A stretch of DNA of 64,000 nucleotides from the NCBI GenBank assembly GCA_950295325.1, contig OX485806.1:2604001-2668000 (forward strand), in the 5' to 3' direction. The translations under genes were made by a program, and so were the position numbers. The DNA comes from Polytrichum commune. Taxonomy: Eukaryota; Streptophyta; Polytrichopsida; Polytrichales; Polytrichaceae. Every line of letters starts with the position of its first letter. Within the stretch, counting starts at the first letter, position 1. A model generated the notes under the pieces. It searched no databases, had not been told where the DNA came from, and saw nothing but the letters and a program-made list of their open reading frames with translations. Shown here one piece after another: positions 1 to 12,831 of the stretch.

Positions 1-1877
1 CGAGCCAAGGGCCATGACCATGAAATGGTGAGGGCCCTTGACTATCATCCAAAGGCCATATCATGGGTGTTGGGAAAGTCATTTTGTGAAGTGAGAATGG
101 ACCACGTTGAGGGACCATTGCATATTTTATTGGTGGGAAAAGAGGGGCAACCCCACTTTACTAGTTACATATCTTCATTTGTGTATTTATTTATCACTTT
201 ATTTTGAGTTTTACATTGGTGAAGAAAGAAAAGGAAAGCATGATGAATCATTTTGAAAGAAGAAGGCGGATTCTTGTTGCATTGGCATTATATTGGTGTT
301 TGCACATGATTTAACTTTCCAACGAAGAAGGCTTTATTTTGATAGTAAAGATGCCACGAAAACCAATGTAAGTAGTGGTACTTGTTTTGAATATTTCGGT
401 CACATCTAGTAGAAAGTCTATGCGTGCGGTCAAAGTCATTTCTATGGTTTAGAGTTGGGAGTCATTTCATTTGATTCCCTCTTCTTCCTCCTGTGTCTTT
501 TACCTTGGGTTGTTTACCCTTGATAATTTATAATTATTACCCTTAAAATCCGGTTTGGTTTTAAAGGTGAGTGAATTAAGTGTCTTTCTTGCCTTCCTTT
601 GAACTTTTATTCATACCAATGTGTCAATAGAAATTTCAACTGGTAAGGTTTCAACCTATTCTATTGCGGTTTTACATGCGGATTCACGTTCATAAATTTG
701 ACAGTGGATGAAGACTGAATTTATTTGGCTTTGGAATGATGTATTTAAAAGCGCATGTCATCCCTCAATAAGAGGTCTATTGATTATCCATTAAACTGGA
801 GAATTGGACTTTGAATTTGAGTTTATATCTTTTAAGTTATGTCAACATTGTCAAAGCTAAAAAATTCTAGAATTTAGCTTCCCAATTATTCAAATTCATC
901 CATGTAAAGGCTTAGTGTACTTGCATGCAATTTCGGATTGGCATGTGGGCCATGCTACCTGTGCGATTGATATAATTATTTCTCGAGGATTGTTCAAGAC
1001 ATGATCAATATGAGTGATTTGGTAACATTATTTCTTATGTTTTTGGTGCAGATCCAATGGTGTACAACCACATCTAGTAAACATTCAATTTCAGAAGAGA
1101 ATGCAACTTCAAGTAGGGCTGAGAGTCTTCGCACTTGCCAAATGATAAATCTTGTCGTTTGATGACGAGTCTCAACACTTTTCAACAATGGTATTGTTTT
1201 CACAGCCTGAAACTCTAAGTACTTCAGTTATATATGGAAAAAAAAATTCACACATTGGATGCTACTTTAAATATGACATTTAGTGTCACCAATTCTAATT
1301 GTCTTGCTCAATAGTAATTGTAAACTGCAGTATAGTGTCACTAACACTAAATGTTAAACTCAACATTATTTGTCATTCCTTGTAAATTTTCCGGGGGATT
1401 TTAGACTTACACTGTTGCAATTACTGTCACTTCACAAGTGATTTTCCATCCCAATTTCAATCATCCATGACAATATTTCATCACAAGTTGTTGACTAGAG
1501 AAAGCAGGGTTTTGGCCAATGGATGGACTCATCCATCATCCATGACAATATTTGTTCACTTATTCATGAGAAGTGTCATCCGAAAAGTGTCCATAGTGAC
1601 ATTAAATACCATATGACACTAAAGATCATATTTAGTGCAGTTTCACGACTTAATAATAACCATTTCCTTATCAAATACACTTCAAAGACACGTGCCGCAC
1701 CCGACTGTGCTTTGCAACAAGTTGCGATCTATGTTGACTTTAAGGTAGATGAGAGCTACACTCCTCACAAGATATCAATTCGAGCTGGTCGGGCACCTAC
1801 TCATACTCAGAGAGCCTTTGCTGTCTGGTAGTCTGTGTTGCTTGTCTCTTCAGACGTACTTATTGTGCCATAAATCA
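1..1877. other. Intergenic, no gene recognised
   Basis: AT-rich DNA with only short open frames that lack coding character. Phrases such as 'tttagtgtcacc' and 'cactaaatgt' around 1240-1400 and 1590-1630 resemble sequence near 29.8-30.0 kb, suggesting fragments of a dispersed repeat. No gene is supported. Confidence 0.6.
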
Positions 1878-1890
1878 ATGACAAAAAGGT

Positions 1891-2774
1891 ATTTTTATTT
1901 ATTTATTTTGAGACAGAAGGCCAACCCAGCCAACACCAAGAATGAATACCACAAAGGGAGGAAAAATGTGCCTTAACGGAGGGGAGGTGGGACCCCTCGG
2001 GCGTGAAAACACTGCCAAGTTAAAGAACCAAGAACTGGCCCCTACCAAGGATGACCCACCGGACCCACCAAACCAAGGACAACCCCCGAGCCACCAAAAC
2101 CGTCCTCCAAAGAGGGCTTGACTACCTATCTACATTGCCTTTTTCAATTCCATTTGACATGCAAATTATGCCGCCTACAAAGAACATTCCTAGCACCCCA
2201 AGTCTTGTCAAAACCTTTGAGCATGGCCACCGCACAGAAGCTACTACTCTTGATTTGTGCCGTCACCCTTTTCCATGCCATCTTGGCATAAATGATAAGT
2301 TCGTCCCAAACCTGTTGCTTAATCTTAGATTCGTGCCAATGTGTTTGAATGAACACTTGGTCGTTCTGTTCGATCCAAATGGTCCAAAGGGTAATGCCCC
2401 TAAGAAGGTGCCAAACTTTAACTATTTTACCATATTTCTTGGGGATCCTTTCCTTGAACAAAGCTTGCTTCCAGTTGAAACTATCATAGTTGCCAGTTCT
2501 AACCCCGCAAAGTTCATGCATAATAAACGTGGTCCATCTCCACGCCCGTCTGGCTTGAATGCAATCCCAAAATTTGTGTTCGACCGACTCGCTCGTGTTA
2601 GGAAGGCAAAATACACATTGCTTGGAGATGGAGGCCGGTGCAATGCGAGCACTCCACTCATTGACAACGATAGCTTTGTGCCAAACAGACCAAATGAATA
2701 CGGCTTCTTTACCGGACTGAAGTGGATCCCACACTTGCGACCAATAGAACCTATAGTTACCTGGGAGATAACCT
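1891..2774 (-). mobile_element. 5'-truncated LINE retrotransposon
   Basis: The insertion is flanked by a perfect 13-bp direct repeat, atgacaaaaaggt, at 1878-1890 and 2775-2787. This is the target-site duplication of a target-primed retrotransposon. The left end is a T-rich tail (tatttttatttatttatttt), which reads as a degenerate A-rich 3' tail on the minus strand. The right end falls inside the reverse-transcriptase C-terminal region, so only the last 0.9 kb of the element was copied. The 3' untranslated part (about 1900-2140) contains the phrase gacagaaggcc, which recurs near 4420 and may mark the same family. Confidence 0.85.
2144..2774 (-). pseudogene. LINE reverse transcriptase, C-terminal zinc-binding region (zf-RVT)
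   Basis: Minus-strand frame of about 200 residues, open from the truncated 5' edge of the LINE. It has the layout of the plant LINE zf-RVT region: a W-rich segment with VWDPLQSGKEAVFIWSVWH, then a CVFC pair, then ESVEHKFWDC and ARRAW, giving a C-x2-C...H-x3-C zinc-binding pattern. This region follows the reverse-transcriptase domain in plant non-LTR ORF2 proteins. The endonuclease and polymerase domains are absent, so the protein is inactive. The plus-strand 253-codon frame over the same bases is its shadow. Confidence 0.85.
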
Positions 2775-2787
2775 ATGACAAAAAGGT

Positions 2788-5700
2788 GTTATATACTTCA
2801 GCGTCTTATTAGACAAGCTTTACCATGGGGATATAGCTGGAATGCTAAAAGATGCTGGAAGAGCTGTACAACAAAGAATCACTCTATGCAACTTTCTAAT
2901 CAAGTAATTCCTCTTAGGAGTTACTGGAAGTACATTCAGTGAAGCCGATCAAGATTTTGAAATTGTGGAATAAGAGGATGATGATATATGGCATGAAGTG
3001 GGAGCTGTGAAATTTCTCCATCCACTCATGAAATTATCTCCCACTGCGGGACATCAAGATGGTAGACCTGGTGGAACCCATAGGCTGGGGTCATATCTCT
3101 TTGTGCCCCAATGATTCAAAGTAAGATCTGTACTAATATTGTGTTGCATGTCTTAGATCTCCTCGTTCTTTTGTTGCCAATACTAGGGCATATGCTTCTG
3201 GACCATTTCTTGATGCAGAGTATAATGCCAAAATTATGATTACATTGTGCTAACATGACCTGCTGAATTTGTAGAGAGTTTTTGAGTGCATTTTTCATGC
3301 ACTTGGTAGTTCTCTCAAATCATCAAAACACAAAACAAGATATATGGCGACGCCAGTATGTCCTTATTTACCCAGATATATCATGTTGAGAGCACTTTTT
3401 CTCAGGCCTTTCTTATCTTGTCAAAATTGGTTTGCAGTCGATACGAGTAAAGTTTTTCCCCGTTTCTGGGGGGATGAAAATGTTTGAAATATCTAAAATT
3501 TGAGCAATTGACTTCCTTGTTATAGTTTCTCACAATGAAGTTGTGACCTTGCATCTTTGAGTTTACTACAGTAGAGTTCAGGTCACGCTCCACTATCCGT
3601 TAGCACTACAAGCGCTTTTTGCAAGTCATTTTTCTATATCACATGTTGATCTTTGTCAGATCTAATTATGCAACAGATACAAGAACTTTGTTGCAGTTGT
3701 TGACAACTTCGTACAAGCAATGGAAAGTATCACTATTATACTTCGTCCATAAGTTTGTCGTTCCCTGTATTGGGAGCAGGGGCAGAGTCAAGGGGGCTAG
3801 GGGGCTCAGTCCCCCTCTGACGTCACTGGTAGAAAACTATCTCAAAACGGCTACAAATTTTTCTTTTTTCTTTTGCGATTGCAATGTTAAAAAGTTTGGA
3901 GCGTGTAATGCACCGTTGGCAAGGTATTTCAAGACCTTTCCAACGGTATATTATAAGCCCCCAAATTCCTAAAAGTTCAATTGGTAAAACCCAACAAAAA
4001 TTGCAGTCGTTTAGCGACTGTAGAGCAGGCTGGCCAAAAGAACCGCAACAGGAAAACGACTACGTTCCTTTATCGCAATGTTTTCTACAAGTGCATTGAA
4101 GTAAAGTTGGGCATCTGCTTATTATTGTCGATGTCTATTGGCGATGCTTAGATGGTCGATATGATGATCATCTATATTGAAAAGACCATTGCCAAAGCTT
4201 TGGATATCAATGACATTATTAAAAAAAAAATTATGAGGATGTCAGCTCAATGAGTCCAAAAATCTCAATAAATAATCAAATTCGACCACTTATTGAAATT
4301 TGAAAATAAAATATACATTGGATGTTTCCATATTCTGAGGTCATCAACCCCCCTTAGGTCAAATACCTGGCTCCACCCATGATTGTGAGTGGCTAATTTG
4401 CCTCCCGACTTTTTTTTTGACAGAAGGCCGAGAGGCCAACACCAAAGCACAGGAGGCAGTTGACCACCTGACAAGATTTCCGTCAAGTAGAGAGGAGATT
4501 TTACAGCCGGGATTCGAGCCTCTCGACTCTTTGCTTGCGCTGATTTTCAATATGTGGTTCAAGGGAGCTTGGAAGGATATGCTTATATGCGTTGATGTGA
4601 GGTCTCTTGAAGACCTTCGGTACAAATTCAGTCTTTAAGCCACATTTTTAGTGAGCCTTTTTTTGCTCCTGAGTTTCCTGACACCCTTATTCTAATAATT
4701 ATTGGAGGTTCTCAATCACTTATTAAGGAATAATTGACACGCAAGTGGATGTTGCTAATAGAGTTTTAAAGGCGAGAGCTGGGCATGAATCATGTGACAC
4801 TCGTGATGGTTGAAGCCAGCTACTGGTACTCACGGGGCCACACAACCGCCCCATCCACATGACATCCGATTCACTTTCCTAATCAATTTGCATGGACGAA
4901 ACAGAGAACTAAGTCAGGTGATCACAAATTTAATTTCACAATCAAAGCCTTTTTCTGCTTCGAAGATTGTGAAGAATCGTAAACTCGGTAGCTGAGTTAC
5001 TCACTTAATATTGTACCTGGTAATGAACTGTAATCACTCATACTATAATAAGTTTGGTGTTTTGAAGCGTAAAAGTCCCTATTGGTTGTAAGGACTACAC
5101 AATCAAAGGACTGCTTATCTACTAATCGCAAAGTGCACACAATTTCCGAATAATCACACAACCCCCCATCCACATAACTGTATCATCCCTCCATGATGGG
5201 GGGACATACTTTATTAGTTCAATAACTTCACATTGGCTACTATAATGCCAATGGAACCATATGGAATATTTGACCTTTAAGCAAAATTTTCTTTAAGGCC
5301 CTTGATCTCCAAGAACTGGAGTGATGATTGAAGAAAGATCAGATGTGTGCGCCCGGCCTTCCACATTAGGAACTGACTTAAGATGAAGATAGTAGGAAAT
5401 ATCCACATCGTCCATGATGCATATTCAAACTTCTTGTTTGATGATGTTGTTCATACGCTCTTAACAATTCCAGGTGAATTGTCTGGATAAGAACCCAACA
5501 TGAGCGCATAAAGAGCATAAGAAAAGCTTCGATGATTTCATATATATTGGTTAATCAACGAGCATATCAATATATGCATTTTGATCATGCATGTTGTTAT
5601 ATGAAGAACAGTAGGCGACACGAAAATTGATGTCCACATAAGGGCATGGCATTGGGTTAGTACAGATTTTGCATGTCTGCTAGAGCATTATCATGGCTTT

Positions 5701-8413
5701 GATGCTTGAATGGGGCTAGATGTAGACAATCTATTGTGATGATGTGACGACCTTCAGATTGGCAATCGATCGACTCCATGGAGGAAAGCCAGAACTTTTA
5801 AGTGGGCAAAATACAGAGAAAAACCGCACATAATGGGTGGCCATCCATTTGGATGTTATTGAAACATCATGTGTGGTAAGTTACCAAGAAATCATGAAAA
5901 ATTGGAACTTGAGCTTGTCCTGATTTTGGGCATTGAAATGGAACCACACACTAATAGGAGAGGCAAAACTCTTAACTGGATTACCAAAAACTCATATTAT
6001 TTGAGCTCGTGCCAAAGATTGTATCTAGAAACTTATTAATCTCCCAAATATGGAAGTGTCAAAAGATAATTCGACCCTTTCGGCACAATATACCAAAGAC
6101 ACTCTTGTCAAGATAGAGAGAGGAAGTGAGCAAAAATTTACTATTATTTGTTATAAATACATATTCACGGGAAGCAGAAACCCTTGAAATACAAATTGGA
6201 AAGGGACAAATGTCGTCAACCTTCCAATTACCCTCATGAAAGACTAAGAAGATTGAATAAGAAATTTAGCTATTGTAGAGAACTCCTAACTGCTCTACTA
6301 CTATACCCTGAACTTCTAACTGTTGTCACCCTCAATCCAATGGTAAGAACCAATCATATCATTTGTGTTGGAATTGCTAAAAGTTCCAAGCCTTTCAAGT
6401 GTTGTTTTTAATCCACACATCCTTAAAGAAATGACTACAAAAATCATCAGGTAAGGAAACGTTGTCAAAACTCAATAGACAAATGGGTCAAAATCCAGTA
6501 GATTTCCTTCCTACTAATTCTTCAAATTACACAAGACCATCGGTTGAAGACACATGAACAAGGATCGCCAAATATGCAAATCTATAACCATACTGAACAT
6601 AATGACTAAATATAGATTTCTTGCATGCACAAAGATTTTTTGATCATGAAGGGTATATCATGTTGAATGTGGTGTCCATAAATAAATCCAAACCCCAACA
6701 GTAGGCAAGGCCAACATACTATGGAAGTTACCACATTAAACTTACAATGTTAACAACCTAGACACATACACTTATTCACAGGAAAAACAAACTTCCTACA
6801 AAAGAAACAAAGATGAGTCCGCAATTTACCTGTCTGTGACACTTGCACTTCTCGAGCACAAAGCCTGAGTGTCATTCCATTGTTAGATTTCTTATTTTAT
6901 CTGAGTGAGCAGTTTCTACAAGATTTGGGTTGTCTGCACATCGAATTAGTCAATAATGGGTCTAGGACTGTAGGGTCTCAAGGGCATAAATTGCCAAAGT
7001 CAAGTCTTATTGCATGAATTTTCAATCATTGGTTTCTAACATCCTCAAATCAAGCGCATACTTCCTGGCACAAGGAAGTAGGGGTCCATTTGACAAGGGT
7101 CCATTTGACAAGGATCCATTCCTGATCCTACATTACACTTGAAAATGGGTAATGTCAAATGGACACTACTTCCCTGTAAAATGTACTTTTAGATTGTGAA
7201 CTGGGCTTTTGACCTTGCAGCAGATGAATCTGCTCACTTGACATTGTGGCAACACACTTGACCATGCCTGTGGATGGACATAGCAAGGGCGATGAAGACA
7301 TTTTCAGAGGGCGACAACCAAATAACAAAGATTTGCAGTGTATATGAATTTGTTGACACTGCCACACTGATGAAATTGACATATTTTCTATCAAATTTAT
7401 ACTCCAATCATGATTTTGAGCGATTGATAGCAGCATCCAGATCACCAACATTGCCTGGCCTTGATGCTAATTGATACCACACCTATTATTAACACCTACA
7501 AGAACAAAATAGTATTGGTCCTCATGTGAATGCCCCTCATTGATGGTGTTGGGCATAGTTGAACTCATTCCTAACATTCCTAAGTAGTCTATGTGGTTTC
7601 CCAGTGCACATGGAATCTAAAAATTATACCATTCGGGGCACACCCCTTCAGTTGAATCACTGGTAGATGAGAGAAGGCTACATGTCCAATGATGGGCAAC
7701 AATGATGTGTCAGCTAAAAGAGCTTGCCACTGCACTATGCTCTGCATTTATGCATGCAAACAAGGACCTTGATTCTTGAAGCTAGAATAGGACGGGAATG
7801 TCCCTACGAGGCTAGGTAAAGTCATGTTATTCATTCTTTGTGACAAGAATCAATAGTTCAGATAAATGTGAACCTTGTTTGCACAAACTTTTTCAGCAAG
7901 GATGCAAATGTCTCTCCATACCTCAGCTTCTACTCCATCAGAAAGATGCAGCCATGTCCTTGACGAACTTGGTCACAACCATGTTTGGCCTTTGTAAAGC
8001 CTATCCAACAAGGAGTGTTACACCATCACATGAACAACTGATGCAAAACAGGGAAAACAATGGAACATGAATCATCAGTGGACATTTTCAAACCACTGTA
8101 TCCGTGTGCTCATGAAGCCTAGTGTGTGCATGAAAACAACTAAAGATCTATTCACTCAAGATGCAGTATGTAGTGAATGTGCACAGGAAACCTATGGGGA
8201 TGGAGTATCCATAACCTAAACTGAATCCGCATTGAATTCTTTGGCCCTGAAATGAACAAATATATACAACTGATATCTCACTTGGATAATATTTACAGTA
8301 ACGTCACTGCCACAATCCAGAAATCATGTGTGTCAAAAGGGTTGGGAAAATGAGCACTTACCTAGATGAAAGCTTGAGATCTTCGAGTGTTGGCTCCAGA
8401 TTTAAGGAAGACC
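2788..8413. other. Gene-poor repeat region
   Basis: No exon chain could be assembled here. Recognisable contents are a hairpin-bearing repeat at about 3780-4050 and a short T-tract plus 'gacagaaggcc' segment at about 4409-4524 that looks like another LINE or SINE 3' end. The 7150-8400 stretch is degenerate and too broken to classify. Open frames are at most about 120 codons and show no known motif. Confidence 0.5.
3780..4050. repeat. Dispersed repeat with central hairpin (copy 1)
   Basis: Contains caaggtatttcaagacct flanked by arms around 'accgttgg' and 'ccaacggt', which can fold into a near-perfect hairpin, followed by 'cccccaaattcc'. The same arrangement recurs at about 25670-25755. A short palindrome, cagtcgtttagcgactg, lies at about 4004-4020, and its arms 'actaaacgacta' recur near 25620. 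The two copies therefore share more than the hairpin. The element type is not identified. Confidence 0.6.
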
Positions 8414-11400
8414 TCAGCCACCAGGCAAGAGGGAGTACCCGGGGTTACATAAAATTTGGTGGATAGAAGCTAGAAATGTGCCTGAAAAAAATGCTAAGGT
8501 AATGATCACAACTACAAAATACACCTTCAAGCTCAACCTGCTCATTAGCGTAACCTTGCCGTCTTGAGCGTCCTTGTGAAACCTAAATCGTCTCCCTAAG
8601 TATTTCAGTTTTTGTACTCTGGACACACAAAGCTGTAGAGAAAACCAGGCAAAAGAACCACACAGTTGTCAGATGGCCACACCTGACAATGTCATCTTAT
8701 ACTGCAAAATGAGATGTGTCTTGCATTTTGGTATCTAGGCTGACAAAATGGGTTAACTTTCTTTTACAAGCCTAAGTAGGATGAAAGGCACATAAATCCT
8801 AATGAGCTTATCACACAATAGTTTCTTCAGGTGAGAATTTCAGAGGCCTTGAAGGGGAGGGATAACCTTGCGGGCAATGTTTTCTGTGTGGATAGTTCTT
8901 TCCAGACTCCAGATAATCCAAAACTTGTGGATGAACCCCCCTATGGTGACACAAGAGGCAAGCGCAGACAGAGAGAAAGCAGTCCACCAGTTGTTGCAGT
9001 GCAGGAGACCGGATTGGGCAACTGCAGTGAGCAGTACACCTTGAAACACACTGTAAAACCCTAGAAGCTGGTAAATCTCGTTCTTCACAGATAAGCTCTG
9101 CTTTCTCTTCCTGTCCGACCTGGCTGCAAACAACTTCTCCTTCTTCACCCACTCCTCCAGAGCCACCTGGTGCCTCATGGTCTTTCGAATCCAAATGATG
9201 TTGTCAATCTCCATCTTTGCCAGACATACTCTCCCTTCATCTGAGTCACTACCATGAGAGTCCACCTCTGAATCTGGCGCCTGGCAATTCACTGTGCCAA
9301 CTGTGTGCTGCTGAGGGCCTTTCCCAGGAACTTCTAAACGCCTGTCATATTTCAACCCCCATACTGGAGCTCCTGAACCAACTTGTCTACCCTGATAAGT
9401 TGCTTGGAGAACATCACTGGTTGATTCTAATGGTATGTCTATGACATGAGTCCCCATTGGTGCAGTAACTGAGGGGATGTTGCCAAATTCGTCATAGCTC
9501 CTCACCAATGGAGGTAAAGATAGAGGTACACTATGAAGTGCAGACAAAGCTTCCCTGTCTGCTCCTGCCATTCAAGAACACACCCACTTAAGAGTTGAGT
9601 GCATCTACAGTCAATGCCACACCCTCGGCTCATATACCACCACTGTGAGGATGGTGATGGAGGAAGGAACGCCTTCACACTTTTAGGGTATTGTTTAGAG
9701 TCTCAAATTCTTACTCTTTTGTTTTCTGGGGTTTGACAACGGAGTGAAGCAACACAAAGGACATTTGAAAACTGTTAGAAAAGGTTCTCTTGCAAGGAAC
9801 CCGCTCGAACTAAACATGGAGAATGGAATTTACAAGTAATTGGTTCTCAATCTCTGCTCAACCAATTTTGGTATTTAAAATAACGTCAACTATGGTGTGT
9901 GAGGACCTTTGTGACCATTCACAGCATTCACCCCTATTAAATTTCCAAGATACATAAATTAAGAGACTCATATTACATTCTCACCTGTAGTAGATCCCGG
10001 TGGCTGCGCCCATGAGTTCCAGGCCACATCCTCCTCCTTCAGATTCTTTCTAAACTCCAACACTTCAAGAGGAGTGTTTGGCTTTCTCAGCCCTGCAGTC
10101 CAAGGCATGAAGCTTTAGAACCTTCAAATCATGTGAGAAAGGCATGGTCTCAAAGGTAGTTGAAGGAGGCTAAAAGTATGCAATTGGATTGCATATAGTA
10201 AATGTCTTGTATGTTACCGCACAGGACAAAATCATTCGTTGCATTCAGTCTGTCATTTTACCATAACGATGTATCACAGTATGGTCCAGGTGCAGGGGTT
10301 TCCATACGTCACCAATGTTGAGCAATTTAGGAAGCGTTCAAGGATAATGATCAACAGTTCCAGTATTTGCCAGGAGAAGTTGTGACACTAGTAAAACAAT
10401 GTAGAAGGTACTCAATAGCAAACCAACTAAAAACACACCTTCATCGTCCTTCCCCCAAATTTTCACCAATTCTACTTCAGAAGAATTTGTTGTTGGATCA
10501 AATGAGTCTCCTTCACTTGATGGCTTATCTTGTCCCTTGTCTTCAGCAATGTGTTGTCTTTCTCCATCAATACGTAAGTCGCTTCTGTCGACTGTGAATC
10601 CTTCGGAGTAAGGACCTGTAAGAATAATATCAAGCAGATTTAAAGAATGATTTGGCTTCTTTTCAAATTGCAAAGATTAGCTTTGCACCATATGCACTTT
10701 GTAAATTTGCATGGCAAAAGAATCAGTTGCATCAAATTTTATCATCTTGAATTGGACCAATGGCTACAGAAGAATGTGTATAGAGTCAGAAAGGAATAAC
10801 AGGAAGGTCCAGCCACAGTACCTGCCGGGGGTGAAGATTGCAAATGTTCCAGCACTTTGCAGATGCTGGAGAAGGTGGGTCGTGTGTGGTTTAAACCCCA
10901 GCTTTCATGTAAAAGACTTTTCAACAGTGGTGGACATGTAGGAGGAAGCTCTGGTCTCATAGAACCGGAAGAAATTCCATTCATCAGCTCTTTCAAACTC
11001 ACCCTTGGATATGGCTCTTCTCCAGTCAATATCTGTGAGCATGTTACGGCAAAGCTATAGACATCTGCCATCGCTAGCCTTGTGCCTGCAAAGTTGTCAA
11101 GGCTGGTATCATTTGCAATTATGGCTTCATCGTTATCTGTCTCTGAATCCGTAGAAGACTCATTTGAGTCGCTCATAGAACGACCGAGTAACATGTCAAA
11201 TAGCTCGGGTGCTTTCCATTGAACCAAATTCAGTTTACGTACCTGGCGTGAAACCAGCCTGCTCTTCTGCTTTGTTCTCAATAGACCAAAATCGGTCAGC
11301 TTCACTGACATCACACCCTCTGAATCAGTGATGAGAATATTTTTTGGCTTGATATCACCATGCGCAACTCGTTTTTCATGTAGAAACTGCATGCCCTTGG

Positions 11401-11953
11401 CAATTTCCAGAATCACACGAAGGGCTTCCCACAATTCAAAAGGATAAGTGCGCTCTGAATCATACCGAGTTTGAATACCTACCAAATTCGTCCTCTCCTG
11501 TATGAAGCTTTGGAGGTCAATCACATGGCTTGTATTACTCGGGCCTGCATTACCAGCTTGTTTCTTCCGCTTAGAGCTCTTCCTATTTTGTAATAAATTG
11601 GAAAGGTCATCATCCATATACTCTAAGACAAGTGAGCAGCTTCTTTTGTCTACAGTCCACCAATAAGTTTGCACAATGTTCGGGTGGTGAAGACCTAATA
11701 GAACACGAGCTTCTTCTCCGAAAACGTTGTCGTCTACCCTTATGAAGTCTTTTCTAGCATACCGCTTTCCTTTCCACGTAGTCTCGTAGACAATTCCGGA
11801 CAAACCTCTCCCTAACATGGTCAAACTCTTTAAATCTCTTGATATGACAAGATTCCAGTCTGGATTAGTGGCAGTCCCTTTTTTAACAGAGTCAGGAATC
11901 GTAGAGGCAGCCATATTGATTGTTTCTAGACAAGCTGCTTTACTCGAATGCAT
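8414..11953 (-). CDS. Membrane-anchored TKL-type protein kinase with C-terminal three-helix module
   Basis: Predicted serine/threonine kinase, 777 aa, from five minus-strand exons: 11953-10822, 10615-10439, 10092-9985, 9564-8867 and 8632-8414. Introns have GT-AG ends, the first three junctions are phase 1 and the last is phase 0, and the total is exactly 778 codons. Kinase domain at about residues 45-375: glycine loop GRGLSGIV, lysine in YARKDF (K68), catalytic loop HGDIKPKN (D200), TDFG (D221), WKAPEL, DVYSF. HGD replaces HRD. Residues 378-590 are an acidic, serine-rich linker. A basic helix (RKTMRHQVALEEW) precedes predicted membrane helices at about 638-657, 666-690 and 741-762. The start is the first ATG after an in-frame stop at 12011-12013; a second ATG at 11914 has a better plant context. 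The region after 10439 that looks like a membrane helix in frame is T-rich intron. The fusion is inferred from splice phases; two separate genes remain possible. Confidence 0.75.
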
Positions 11954-12010
11954 AACGATAATCAAACTCAGAAACGTTAAAAAATCGATAAGGTTATGAG
12001 TTGAAAGCAC

Positions 12011-12831
12011 CTAAACTCTGTCCTGCAAAACACCTGCCAGTATGTGATGCACTAATTGCACGAGTGGTATTTTTCTTGACATAAAACCAAAGAGAGAAAC
12101 TACGGGAACGGAGTTCGACTGCTGCTGCTTGATTCTATAACTCTCCTTGGCTCCTCCTGGTCTCCGTTGATTCGAACTAGCACTCCAACTTCGGGCATTG
12201 GCATCTTTGGTGATTGCACCTTCTCGCGTCAAAACTTTCCGTTAAGCCATCGTTGAAACTTCTTATCATTCAAGTCGCCATCGCACAATAGAGAGGTCTT
12301 GATCACAACCCATTTCTCCAATGGTTGGTTACGAACATAGATTCGAACCTAAAGCAACAGAATCTTGATGTCGGACGAGCTTGATTACATTCACGGAACC
12401 TATAACGTTCAACTCGCATTCACGACTTTTCTTTCCTTATATTTTCTTTTGAATCAAACGGCAACTTCTACTGAGAGGATTACAGTACACCTCACGAAAC
12501 AACTCATTGAGCCCAAGCCGGGCTTGAGAGCACTCACGACTTTCGATACCAAAGAGTTCGGCTTGTGTTACGATAGAAATCAAACCACAAGTATAAAATC
12601 GAAGATCTAATCCCAACGTGGTGATCTGTTCGAGAGTCATTCTTTAAAGTCCTTCCCCAATTGGATCATAGCCGCAAGTAAGAATAAATCGGCGTAAGTT
12701 TCTACGCAAGTGCTTAACGGCCGAGTATCAGAATCCAACGCCACTGCAGTCACTAACTTCAATAAGTCCTTGGGCCTGGCCCATATCCTGCGCACCAAAA
12801 ACAATCCGCCACCTGGTGACTCCTGAGTCTT
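12011..12831 (-). other. Upstream region of kinase 1; possible degenerate coding repeat
   Basis: Minus-strand frames at 12840-12637 and 12640-12437 have coding-like composition but no recognised domain. The segment around 12490-12535 matches about 42663-42708 at roughly 37 of 44 positions ('acacctcac ... ctcattga ... caagcc ... cttgagag'). Part of it is therefore a dispersed sequence, not a unique exon. It lies directly upstream of the kinase start and probably includes its promoter or 5' leader. Confidence 0.35.

Noticed and set aside
2051-2812. 253-codon plus-strand ORF
   Set aside because: Antisense shadow of the LINE zf-RVT frame, which has the recognisable Cys/His motif.
9565-9571. ATG at 9571 as the start of a separate three-helix protein
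   Set aside because: This ATG lies within the acceptor sequence atggcag|gagcag, and the frame continues in phase from the exon ending at 9985. An independent start is kept only as an alternative.
10338-10438. Apparent C-terminal membrane helix of kinase 1 (GVFLVGLLLSTFYIVLLVSQ)
   Set aside because: It begins exactly at a good donor, GAAG|GTGTGT, in the right phase. The T-rich sequence after it translates as hydrophobic by chance, and a coding exon with matching phase follows at 10092.
12324-12356. tRNA-like B box (ggttcgaatc on the minus strand)
   Set aside because: No matching A box, acceptor stem or cloverleaf could be drawn around it.
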